Source: Hexactinellida sp. DTS-2022 (taxonomy: Eukaryota; Porifera; Hexactinellida). Taken from it: 64,000 nucleotides of DNA. Below, one piece after another: positions 21,973 to 32,800 of the stretch; position 1 is the stretch's first letter, and every line of letters begins with the position of its first letter. The notes below the pieces were generated by a model that was not told the origin of the DNA, made no database searches, and saw only the letters and a program-made list of their open reading frames with translations. The translations under genes were made by a program, and so were the position numbers. The stretch spans positions 3,844,001-3,908,000 of the forward strand of contig JAPNXP010000004.1 in the NCBI GenBank assembly GCA_028753945.1, read 5' to 3'.

Positions 21973-22430
21973 GTATGATCCAATTTTCATACGCCTAAAT
22001 CATAATTTGTTACGGTATAGGAGAAAATTCCAAATTTTCTCGCTCCTAATTAAAAATTTTCACTCCCATAGATAGGAGCGTCTCGCTCTCCTTAATTGCA
22101 TTCTATATTCGAAGTCGAGAGATAACAATACAAACTACAAATATTATCCCTTTCCGAGTCTGACTCAAAACAGTGGGCAACTAATTCTATGGAATATCAT
22201 ACAAAAATCTGACAAAAAAGTGTACAAATTGAAACTTGGACATTTGCAAAATTTTCTTGAAGAAACTGGACTATCCAGGGGTAAAACTTGGACAGTGGTC
22301 ACCCAAACAATCGTAAATATACCTTAAAAGGAAAGCATTAAATGGAACTATACATCTTTCTAATAAACACAAAAATAAAATATAATCCCATGTCAACACA
22401 AAAGTAACAATCATCAATAAAAGTAATTAT

Positions 22431-23033
22431 TTACACGAGAGCACAGCCTGCTCCATCTGTCCTGGCGCTGACACTAAACATTATGACATCTACGAACCAC
22501 CAAATTACAATGGTAACACCGAGTAGTATAACGAATGCGAGGAAAATTATAGTGCAAATAATAGAAGAAAATATTATTCTATCTGTGATAAGCCATCGAT
22601 ATTTGGTTATATTTTTTTCAGATATAGTAAACAATCCAAGATCGAAAATTGTGAAAAAGATTATAGGTCCCCAAGTAAATAAACTAATTGCTAGCTGCAT
22701 ACCACCCAAAACCCATTGAGAAATATAAAAATTAGCAGCTCCTAAAGCAGTTAAGAAAATAGCGAGCAATAGAGCCACAGTTTTAGATCTTCTATCAAAA
22801 GGTAAACAAGTATTGTTTACAATAGTAAAACATGGATTCAGTAGACATAATCCGTCATTTGTGTCCTCTAGACACTCTGTGCAATTACAGATAGAGTTCT
22901 CGCATCTAACCAGACTTGTGTTAAGACCCAATTCGGAGAAACAGGATGCATCTGTCGTACAAGCTGCGTTACAAGCATAGTTGTGGATAATAATAAACAG
23001 AATTACTAGTTTGAGTTGTACATTTATCAACAT
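22431..23033 (-). CDS. TM2-domain membrane protein
   Basis: Single-exon ORF of 200 codons with an apparent signal peptide (residues 1-21, LKLVILFIIIHNYACNA). A Cys-rich extracellular segment follows (about 24-75, at least ten Cys including CNCTEC). Then comes SKTVALLLAIFLTALGAANFYI, the start of a TM2 domain with its tight turn before the aromatic residues. Further membrane helices cover about 100-125 and 150-175. The C-terminus WWFVDVIMFSVS..TDGAGCAL matches the last helix and tail of TM2 proteins. The two TM2 helices are separated by an extra loop and helix. The frame is unbroken and its codon usage looks unlike the transposon relics, so this is a plausible live gene. The start is the first Met before the signal peptide. 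The molecular role is unknown. Confidence 0.75.
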   Translation of the reverse strand: MLINVQLKLVILFIIIHNYACNAACTTDASCFSELGLNTSLVRCENSICNCTECLEDTNDGLCLLNPCFTIVNNTCLPFDRRSKTVALLLAIFLTALGAANFYISQWVLGGMQLAISLFTWGPIIFFTIFDLGLFTISEKNITKYRWLITDRIIFSSIICTIIFLAFVILLGVTIVIWWFVDVIMFSVSARTDGAGCALV

Positions 23034-23478
23034 AGCTCAAGAAAATAGTTTGATAAATCATATTATAAATATTAATTAACAGAAGGAAAAGATAAGTTTT
23101 GATTGATCTTGAATACTTAAGTAAATTAATAGAAGGGCATATTTATAGATCAGCCAACACCTTTCAATAAAAACCTGAATCGAAAAGGTGAAATTTTTTA
23201 GTATACGAGCCCTTCTGTGGCGGTCGCTTTGCTACGGTTGGGGCCTTAATAAAATATATCAAAGTGGATATGTAAATCCTCTTGTTTGTCCATTATAAAT
23301 ACATTTTGAATTGGTGTCCTAATTTAACAAAAGGCAAATACACAACAATTTTGATTTTATAATAAAGATGAAACTAGGGTAATTAAAATTAAATAGAAGC
23401 CTACTAGCTACTAGACATCAATAGTAGAATCAATAAAGTTATCTCAAGTTGAAACAATCGAATCAGATTAAACAGTTA

Positions 23479-23662
23479 CAGTGGAGTCTCCGAATAACGG
23501 ACACATTGGGGGCATGGAATTTGTCCGTTGTAGAGAGATGTCCGCTTCTTGGAGACTGGTCCTTAACTATTGCATGTATAGAAAATTCATTCCGTTCCAA
23601 GAGGTTTGTCCGTTGTAGAGGGGTTGTCCGCTTCTCGGAGTGTCCGTTTTGGGAGACTACTG
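23479..23662. mobile_element. pogo/Tigger-like MITE, 184 bp, TSD TA
   Basis: Left end CAGTGGAGTCTCCGAATAAC and right end, in inverse, CAGTAGTCTCCCAAAACGG are near-matching. The element is flanked by TA on both sides. Internal sequence consists of ggacaa / ttgtccg words. The same termini bound the larger element at 40066-41546. Confidence 0.8.
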
Positions 23663-23875
23663 TAGACTCAAACTGAAGTGTGAGTAAAGAAAGAAAGGGA
23701 ACATCCAATTTACGGCTTAACCTAAACCAAATATGAAAATTTGTATAAACTTACCATACGCAGAATTTTATGATGAGTCTAATGGTGAAATAAAAATTGA
23801 GGGTTTAGTCATAGCATTCTATATATAAGGCAATGGTACGCACTCAAATTTCTGGACCAGGGATTAACTAGTATA

Positions 23876-24809
23876 GTCAACTAAATAGATGCAACTCAAT
23901 TATTCTTCGAAATAACTAATCCAGGGTGCTTCTACTTATGTAATTGTTTTTTATATAGGTGGTCATATACAAGACGCATATTTTTGAGATGCCACTTGGG
24001 CGAAATGACGTCACTGTATTGTCTAATAGTCCAAATATGCCAAAACTTTGAACGCATGTAAAATGTTCAATTTCGCTTTTTAAAACAAATCGCTGTGACT
24101 AACCCATCTAGGAGTCATTTACATAAAATATCTCAGAATCAATTATGGAATGTTGACACATTCCTCTGTTGCTATGGAAACGTGATTTCAATGCTTGTGG
24201 TCATATCTCGAGAAGAAATATAGTTACAGCTTAGTTAATGGATCCAATTGATAGCCCGTCCTCAACTTCCTATTCAATGATAATACACTTCGATGCTCTA
24301 TCTCCAACCAATTTTCTGAGAATTGTGATTATTGTAATATACATTCAAACGGTTATACACATTTTGCGCAAAATTGGTTTGAGATGGAGCATCGAAATGT
24401 ATTATCTTGAATAGGAAGTTGAGGACGGGCTATCAATTGGATCCATTAACTAAGCTGTAACTATATTTCTTCTCGAGATATGACCACAAGCATTGAAATC
24501 ACGTTTCCATAGCAACAGAGGAATGTGTCAACATTCCATAATTGATTCTGAGATATTTTATGTAAAATGACTCCTAGATGGGTTAGTCACAGCGATTTGT
24601 TTTAAAAAGCGAAATTGAACATTTTACATGCGTTCAAAGTTTTGGCATATTTGGACTATTAGACAATACAGTGACGTCATTTCGCCCAAGTGGCATCTCA
24701 AAAATATGCGTCTTGTATATGACCACCTATATAAAAAACAATTACATAAGTAGAAGCACCCTGGATTAGTTATTTCGAAGAATAATTGAGTTGCATCTAT
24801 TTAGTTGAC
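23876..24809. mobile_element. Near-perfect palindrome (foldback), 934 bp
   Basis: The left arm (23876-24317) and right arm (24368-24809) are inverse copies of about 442 bp with only a few differences seen, around a spacer of about 50 bp. The arms start gtcaactaaatagatgc. A diverged relative of the inner arm is at 36620-36780 (aatggaatgttgacacattc). No ORF. The near identity implies recent formation or ongoing gene conversion. Confidence 0.88.
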
Positions 24810-24829
24810 GTCAAACGCGTTGTTGTGCT

Positions 24830-25560
24830 TAGCACACGTTCTGTATTTGGAAGACAAATTACAGAGGTTACCTTAGTACCACTGTTTTCAGATTGCCGAA
24901 GTTTCACGTGATATCAAAGCCAAATGGAGTAGAGCTCTCCATGGACTGATATCTCCAAGAATACAAGATATTATTTGTATCCACAACCTTAGAGCGGAAG
25001 AATACATTACTTCCTCAAGTTCCACACCCAACTTGTCCAGAGAGAGCTCTATATATTGTTTGATCTGGACACAATGAAGTTTGATAAGAAACAATTGGCT
25101 AAACTTGGACATTGAATCATTGGTGTTACGTTACTCTATCCTTCACTCATTTGACTACTAAACTGAATGAAGCTAAGTTTAATGATATTCGATTATTGTA
25201 CAAAGAAGAACGACTTTCTACTATAAAGTAAGCTCACTACCTCAGTAATGTATGTTGGTCCACAAGTTTAGTTCTGAAATTTATCTAGCACTTGGCGTAT
25301 TCAACGATAAATACCCCTCTTAATGGCAGAGCAATACAAGATTGGGAAAAACTATAACTTTTGAAATGTTGTGAGCTAAGTTTATCATCCTTTCCAATTG
25401 TTGAACTCCATCCCTCAAGCAATTTACAAACTAATTCAAGAAACCCAAACGCTATGATGTCTAGAATACTCTGGATTCAAACGCACATGTTTAACCATTT
25501 CACAGCTCACTCTAATTGTGGTTATGAGAATGTTCTTAACTATAAGTTATCTCCAGAATA
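24830..25560. other. Degenerate sequence, possible old coding remnant
   Basis: Plus-strand frames around 24890-25080 give a short readable stretch (EVSRDIKAKWSRALHGLISP) before stops. No family recognised. No long ORF on either strand. Confidence 0.3.
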
Positions 25561-25565
25561 CCTAA

Positions 25566-25642
25566 CATGGGCGCCGAAACTCTCCAACGCTAGGGGGGGT
25601 GACACCCTCCCTGACCCCCCCCCCCCCCTTTCGGCTCCTATG
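25566..25642. mobile_element. 77-bp hAT-like MITE, TSD ATACCYAA
   Basis: Ends catgggcgccgaaa and ttcggctcctatg are inverse with two mismatches. The flanks atacctaa (25558-25565) and atacccaa (25643-25650) differ at one base. The interior is a G7 run facing a C14 run. Confidence 0.65.
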
Positions 25643-25649
25643 ATACCCA

Positions 25650-26580
25650 ATAGAGCACCTATTTGGGATTTATATTGATTGATGAGCGATGCTTAATATC
25701 ACATGACCTAATCTATAGTATTAAAGAGTCAACTTGGCCTAAACCCAGTTATGGATTTGACAAATCCATCTACTCCACAGTTCTGCATAAACCTATAATT
25801 TTCTTAATCAATTTATCCACACTTTTTTTCAACAACAGATGGAAATAATTCATTTTCTTGCGACCGGATATTGAAGTTATTCATGATCTAAGCTAGATCG
25901 ACCTTAACATTCATGTTCTCCAATCTGTTGTGGTTGCTCTTATTATCTTGAAACCACTAACTGCCATCATTGTATTCAACGATCAACTACTTACTGAAAC
26001 AAGGATATTGAGATTACAGAGGCTACGAAATATGACCTTGTAAGATATGTATATATTGATCGTGGTTCTATTAAATGGCCTTCAGATATTGAAACTGAAT
26101 CAATTGTGGTATTGTGGGCGATACAATCAAGTTGATTAAAATCAAGCTTTAAAAAACAATCATCCCCCGCCTTCTAGAAAAGTGTGAATTCGACTAGCTC
26201 AAACGTATTCGTTGATAAATCTTGCTTAGAGGAATATCTCTCATAGTTGTAGGGTTCGGAGGATATTTAGTACTTATATCCACTAAATGCACATTACCTA
26301 AAGATATTCGGAAGAAAATTGAAATCAATTATATAATAACAAATACTGTGCATAGTAATTCTGTTTTCATTTCACATTTTGTTATTTTAGTACTTACAAT
26401 ATTGCTTGTATGTTCATGGATAACTTATTTCTACAATGAATGGATGTCAAATACTATATGACTATATTACATATTTAGTTTACAGAGTCAAATCCAGGTA
26501 AAAACAACATTATTAATTAATGTGTAAAGTTCATTACAATTGTAATAGGCAAACATATCGAATGCACTTCTAGTTCATCC
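25650..26580. other. AT-rich stretch, no gene recognised
   Basis: A short ORF at 26222-26461 encodes two hydrophobic segments but has no recognised homology or start context. I do not call it a gene. Confidence 0.35.
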
Positions 26581-26591
26581 ATGGTCCATTT

Positions 26592-27168
26592 CAGGGTTGT
26601 AAATAAATCATTTTTTTTTTCTCAAATCAAATCAAATCAAATCATTTTAGATTTAAAATTATTTCAAATCAAATCATTTCAAATCATTTGAGATTTCAAA
26701 TCATTTCAAATCAAATCAAATCAAATATTTGAAATTTCAAATAATTTCAAATCAAATCAAATCAAATATTTGAAATATTTGAAACTTTCAAATCATTTCT
26801 GAATCACTGTCAAAAATTATGAAAATGATCTTATATATTTGAAATTGAATTGAAAATGACGTGAAATTATACTAAAGCGATTTGGAAACGATTTGAAAAT
26901 GATTTACCGAATATTATTTGAAAATGCTCTGAAAATGATTTGAAAAATGATTCGAAAATGATTTGAAAATGATTTGAAATAATTTCAAATCAAATCAAAT
27001 CAAATCATTTGAGAATTCAAATATTTTCAAATCAAATCAAATCAAATCATTTGAGGATTCAAATAATTTCAAATCAAATCAAATCAAATCATTTGAGAAT
27101 TCAAATTCTCTTAAATCAAATCAAATCAAATCAAATATTTGAAATATTTGATTTGATTTACAACACTG
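26592..27168. mobile_element. hAT-type MITE tiled with AAATC, TSD GTCCATTT
   Basis: Left end CAGGGTTGTAAATAAATCA and right end, in inverse, CAGTGTTGTAAATCAAATCA. The exact 8-bp duplication GTCCATTT lies at 26584-26591 and 27169-27176. The interior is almost entirely aaatcaaatcaaatcatttg-type words and their inverses. Confidence 0.9.
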
Positions 27169-27271
27169 GTCCATTTTTTATTGTCGTTTCCAGTCCTTAT
27201 CTATAGTAGTTCATGGCTAAACCTATTAAATATGGACAAAATATATCATATCACATAATAGTATCTCATAA

Positions 27272-28397
27272 TTAGGATGACCATTGTCCAGTTTTTTGGG
27301 CAAAATTTAGAAATTGTCCAGGTTTGTGATTTGTACAATTTTTGTCCAGTTTTTTCCCCAAAATTTGGAATCTGTCCAGTTTTTGTCCTTTTTTTGTCCA
27401 CCCAGTCATTTCATATAACTAATATGACTAATTTTTGTCTTATATTCCTTTATGTAATGATTCTAATTGCATGTGATTGCGGTATATTCGGTTATCGATA
27501 ATTTTGTACAGGACTGGTCATTTTATATGGAACCATTAGTATTCTCAAAATTACATCTTGCATGTCTAATTGTTCATTATTTTTCGTATTATAAATCCTG
27601 GAGTGATATCAAATTATTATTTTCCCAATCTCCAAAAAGTGGGCCTGCCTGCTGCCTGGCTCAGCCCAATGCATGCCTATTAACTAATTTTCTGTATTGT
27701 TTTTAGTTATTTGTACTTTTTCGAACCTTATTAGTACAGGGTTGCCGTGGTTATTTGTACTTTTTCACACACAGGGTTGCCGTAGTTATTTGTACTTTTT
27801 CGAACCTTACGAACCAGGGTTTGCCGTGGGAATTTTCATTCCCATCCCATTCCCACAGGATTTCTGTGGGAATTCCCACAGGATTCCCACATGTGGGAAT
27901 TCCCATAGGCTAAAAAAAATTCCCATACCCACGGCAACCCTGCTTATTACACATTGGAGTGTTTTTTCTATAAATAAATGGAAAAGCAAGAAATATTGTA
28001 GTAATTAGGCTATAAATTATATGGAATAAGCTCACGGTAATACGAATTGGAAGGTAATACAGACAAATTTTGATAGTCCCCTGATTTAGATATTAACGAG
28101 AGTGCCTATAAACAGGTATATTTTCTATATTACTAAAGTAGAATAGAGTATAAACAATGGCTTATCGTGAATTTGAGTGAAAAATTTCAACATGAAATTA
28201 TATACTCTTATATATCAGAGTATGGAATATACAATTTTAGCACTTCGCTCATAATATGAGATTTATCGCGGTTTTAGATTTGTCCAGTTTTTTGTCCAGG
28301 TTTTGGATTTTACGTGTCCAGGAATGTCCAGTTTCTTTGGCCAAAAAATGGAAAATGTCCAGGTTTTCTGTCAAAGCCATCTGGTCACCCTACTCAT
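27272..28397. mobile_element. Non-autonomous element with GTCCAG-rich ends
   Basis: Left end taggatgaccattgtccag and right end, in inverse, tagggtgaccagatgg are related. Within about 130 bp of each end the word tgtccagtttt or its inverse is repeated four to six times. The middle has no transposase. It contains a hAT MITE copy (27815-27942) and tandem motifs. Confidence 0.6.
27700..27942. mobile_element. CAGGGTTGCCGTGGG hAT MITE plus tandem left ends
   Basis: At 27815-27942, cagggtttgccgtggg faces cccacggcaaccctg, with gggaattccca tiling between. Upstream (27703-27812) the segment ttatttgtactttttc precedes two extra cagggttgccgt copies, as if the left end had been tandemly duplicated. No exact 8-bp duplication was found for this copy. 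Confidence 0.7.
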
Positions 28398-28639
28398 AAT
28401 ACAAGTACAATAACAATATTATTAAAAACAAAAAATGTTTGAGTATGAAAAAAGTTTGACATAGTAGATCTGGACACCCTGGCAGTGTAGGAGAGGATGG
28501 CTGATTGGGAAGAGAGAGAAAATGTAATGCTAGAATACACTCCCAAAGTACGGAGATAGTGAACGCACGAATGAGCACCTCCACGCCCCTGACGAGCAGG
28601 CAGATAGCTTCTGTGAGACCAAAATATGCATCAAGAGTG

Positions 28640-29340
28640 TAAGAGGCGGCACGGGAGTCACAGGATTGCTCACACCACAGTGGGGGAGAGTGTGATGACA
28701 GTATCTGAGGGCACGGTTGCGAGCAATACAGCGCCCGCGCGTGCAGCAGCTGGTGCAGCCTGGAGGAGCTGGTGCTACCAGCAGAGAGCCAAAGGGGAGC
28801 AGGGACACGGGACACAGTCACACAGCGCAACCTGGAGATGCTGCGGCTGACGGCTCCTTTAAGCCCAGGTGTATGTGGTGCATGCACTCCGTGGAGGGCC
28901 TCTTCCTATGAGGGATGGTCACCTGCTGCCGAGTCTGTTCGTGCTGCTGCCCGACAAGACGGAGGCTACCTACAGGAGGATGTAGGAGAAGATTCGCCTA
29001 CTTGTCCCTTGCCCAGCAGAGAGAGATGCTCTTGGACTTCGAGAAGGCTACGATTAACAGCTTTGAGGCGGTGTGGCTGGACACACTGGTCAAGGGATGC
29101 TTCTTCCACCTCACGCAGAACGTATGTCGCAAGGTGCAGGCTGCTGGCTTGCAGGCTGCCTACAGCCAGGACGAGGAGCTCGCTATGCGCATCCGACAGC
29201 TCCCAACTCTCGCGTTCACCCCGCTCCTGGATGTACCCAGCCTGTTTGCAGCTGTATCGGCGCTGCTCCCGATGCCAGAGGACACCGAGCTAGTCCTATA
29301 CTTCGAGCGTCCAGCGGTTAGGGTCGCACTGGAGTAGAGT
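28640..29340 (+). pseudogene. GC-rich MULE transposase fragment
   Basis: Frames on the plus strand give, in order, ADGSFK (first Asp, about 28846), VYVVHALRGGPLP and LPDKTEATYRRM (28880-28980), a stop, then after a frame change LDFEKATINSF (second Asp, about 29033), GCFFHLTQNVCRKVQAAGLQ and RIRQLPTLAFTP (to about 29230). This is a MULE catalytic core. It is strikingly GC-rich next to AT-rich surroundings, so its codon use differs from the other MULE copies. The end of the catalytic domain with the third acidic residue is not seen, and no FLYWCH finger is clear upstream. Confidence 0.68.
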
Positions 29341-29549
29341 TCCTAATATTATACCCTTTCAGTAGAGAGGGATTAACAGCCTAGTGATAGGTATTAATCA
29401 GCTCCCAAACTGAAATGATGTACGAATTGTCGGACTTCCATTATTACTATTATCAATATTATATGGATGTTCTTTTATAATGTTTACTCAATGAAATATC
29501 AGTGTATTTACAAACTTACTGTGTAATACTACCAGTCTTTCATACGGTA

Positions 29550-29745
29550 TTGCTTACAAGGGGGACAATTTGGGTTATGTAAATTCTCAAGGGGGGCACT
29601 CTGGGATATGTATGTTCTTAAGGGGGGGGCATAAATTAAACTTCGTAGTGTAAGTGGTTTTTCTAGGGGGGGGGGGGGGCACTTGAAGGAGCAGGGGGGG
29701 CAAATGCCTCCTACAACCCCCTGTATGAATCCCTGACTACGGTTT
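29550..29745. mobile_element. G-tract repeat with hAT-like end
   Basis: Three G-rich blocks (including a G14 run near 29667) precede a right end ctgtatgaatccctg, inverse CAGGGATTCATACAG. The left end was not identified. Confidence 0.4.
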
Positions 29746-29822
29746 TTGTATTCTCTACCAAGGGCGAGGTTTGGATATTGATAGATATTATTTTATATTT
29801 TAGAGACTAACACAGTAGTACA

Positions 29823-32800
29823 ATGAAGTCTATTAATGTGAGAGATCCTTCAACGACTACCAATACAGAGATTAAATTTAATGGTAAGCTTACTATTAAT
29901 GACACAACATGTTTTCAGCAATTTAGAGTATTAATGTATCAGGGGAGTTACTTATAAATCTTCAAACACCTTTCAATAGATAACCCCGGCTTCGAAAAAA
30001 GTGAATTTTTATGTAAACAAATGACCTTTCCAGTGCCTGAAAATTACATTAGAAAGGTGTTGGTGATATATACGTAAGCAATTCCTTAACTGAGCTCAAC
30101 AGTGTATGCTTGTAGACAGTCTCATCAGCAATACTTCCTGTGACATTTCTCCCACCAAACCTCTCCTGCACTATAGCAACCATACTATCCATAGGAATTT
30201 GGAGCACGCAGGTAAGCTGCTGCAGCTGAGTGAGATGGACGCTAACCTGCAGCGACACATCGCACAGGGTGGCATTCTCCACCTTGCGTCTCTCAACAGC
30301 TCCGTCGAACCAGAGGAGAATAACAACTGTACTGACAACTCCATACTCGAGTCTGCTTCTGTTAACCTACCGCAGCTAAAGGTACGTTATTGAAATGCTG
30401 CATACAAATTTGATGTATTCTCATATACAATAGTAGTTGTATCTGGAGAGACATCCTTTCCTCCTTTATTTCCAATTGCTTCTTGTAAACTAGATTTTAC
30501 TGTAAACTGTAGCTTAGTAGGAACTATTTTTAGACCAGCGGCCGTATTCACTAAGAACTTAAGTACTAAGATCAGTCTTAAGTCTTAAGATCGATCTTAA
30601 GACCGAACTTAGAGCTATTCACTAAGAATTAAGACCGAACTTAAAAATAACTTTAAGGTAAATATGATTAGAATAGAGCATTATCCTAATTAAATACAAA
30701 ACTAATGTATATTTTAGCATAGGCGTAGAGTATGACGGGGCGGCCGGGGCACGCCCGTCAGCCCGTATGCATTACGGGGCGGATGCCTCTTCGCCCCGTC
30801 AGCTTCTGTTAAAGATTCCGGAAAATATATATGTACAGAGTATGAAATCATGACTATTTCAATCAAGAATATCTATACTTTCCGGATATTTTATCAATAA
30901 TTTACTGTACGTGTATACCAATTGTGGAATCCCGCTTAACGACTACCTCAGAATAACGATCATCCCGATATTGCTATACTACTTTTTATATTCTCGTTCA
31001 ACCACTTATTAACATTAGTATTAACTGATTTTGGAATTCCGACCACCCAGCTATTCAAAATTTTGGCCATTGTTTATGAACGAAAAATTATTTCAAACAC
31101 AGAATAACGATTATAATCACTTTTGAGAATCGACTGTAAACGAATATTTTCGACTGTAAACGAATATTAGTTCAATCATTTCGAACGAATATTCGAATTT
31201 TCGCTTCAGCGGCCGTATTCACTAAGAACTTAAGATCAAACTTAAGATCGATCTTAGTACTTAAGTCTTAAGTTCGATCTTAAGTCGTATTCACTAAGAT
31301 TTAAGTTCGATCTTAAAACCGAACTTAAGACCGAACTTTAAGCTACTTAGAGAGGTGTCTTAAGTATTGTATTTAATTCGATTTTCACTAATTACTTCAT
31401 AAACGTTGTTCAAACTAACTTGTATCGCACATTTAATCTACCTGATTGATATTAGACTTCAAATACACCTTAAATATTTCTTCTTTGTTCCTAATAATTT
31501 GACATTAATTAATTGCGCTCAAAAATTAAAATAAAGAAATATATATTTTTACTAGATCAATAATAAATAAACACTTACCATAACTAAAATACATAGGCGT
31601 AGAGTTGTTAATTATTTTACCAAAAGCTGACGGGGCACTCGAAATTTTCTCTGATTTTATCTATATTTTATATTCATACGTAGTAGTAAGCATTGAAATA
31701 GCATTTAGTATTACCGTTATTTATTACTGTGCCGACTATACAATAGTATAGTGGCCCAGTATTAGTTTTTTCTTTAGATTATATACTATTTGATCTAGAT
31801 TGTTATTTATTTGTCAAATTTGCATTGTTTTCTATTGATCAATATTTGGAATCTTGGAAGAATAGATTGTTATTAGAAATTTGGTCGTTATTCTGTGTTT
31901 GAAAATAATTTTTCGTTCATAAACAATGGTCAAAATTTTGAATAGCGGAGTGGTCGTAATTCCAAAATCAGTTAATATTAATGTTAATAAGTGGTTGAAC
32001 GAGAATATAAAAAGTATTATAGCAATATCGGGATGATCGTTATTCTGAGGTAGTCGTTAAGCGGGATTCCACAATTGGTATACACGTACAGTAAATTATT
32101 GATAAAATATCCGGAAAGTATAGATATTCTTGATTGAAATAGTCATGATTTCATACTCTGTACATATATATTTTCCGGAATCTTTAACAGAAAGCTGACG
32201 GGGCGAAGAGGCATCCGCCCCGTAATGCATACGGGCTGACGGGGCGTGCCCCGGCCGCCCCGTCATACTCTACGCCTATGCTAATCTAGCTGATTAATAA
32301 CTAACTTGTGTCTAATGCACTTTGTAGCTATGATTATATTATTGTAAAATTAAAAAGGCTATTTCCATTGTATTTTAAGTCTTTAATTTGAATTTATGCT
32401 TGGTCATCAAAACGAAAGAATATTCGAAATTTTTTAAATGTCAAATTGGAGGGCCTAGGGCGCCGGCACACAGGTGCACTTTTTTTCCCAAAAATCTTAC
32501 TCAAAATTAACTAACAAACTACCATAATAATCAATAACTCTAACTCAACTCAAAAATCATTGATAACTGAATCAACGGTGCAGGGGATTTGCCCCCCCCC
32601 CCCCCCCCCCGGTTTTGGTTTATCATTTCTACTTGTGCACCTGTTGCTCCGGCGTCCCAGAGGGCTCTAATTTTTAACGTTCTAACATTCTAAGCTGTTA
32701 CGTTTTGGAATGAGGGGCACTATTGTTGGCAGGGCCCTCTTAGCAAATTCTTAAAAAACACATTATACAATATTATATACATATGTGTTCCTATTGCAGT

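Noticed and set aside
26222-26461. Possible small membrane protein
   Set aside because: Hydrophobic only because AT-rich codons favour Ile, Leu and Phe; no homology, no supporting splice or start context.
27009-27206. ORF with repeated SNQIKSNH
   Set aside because: By-product of the aaatc tiling in the MITE at 26592-27168.
28390-28887. Minus-strand ORF of 165 codons
   Set aside because: It lies opposite the GC-rich MULE fragment, where stops are rare by composition; no recognisable domain.
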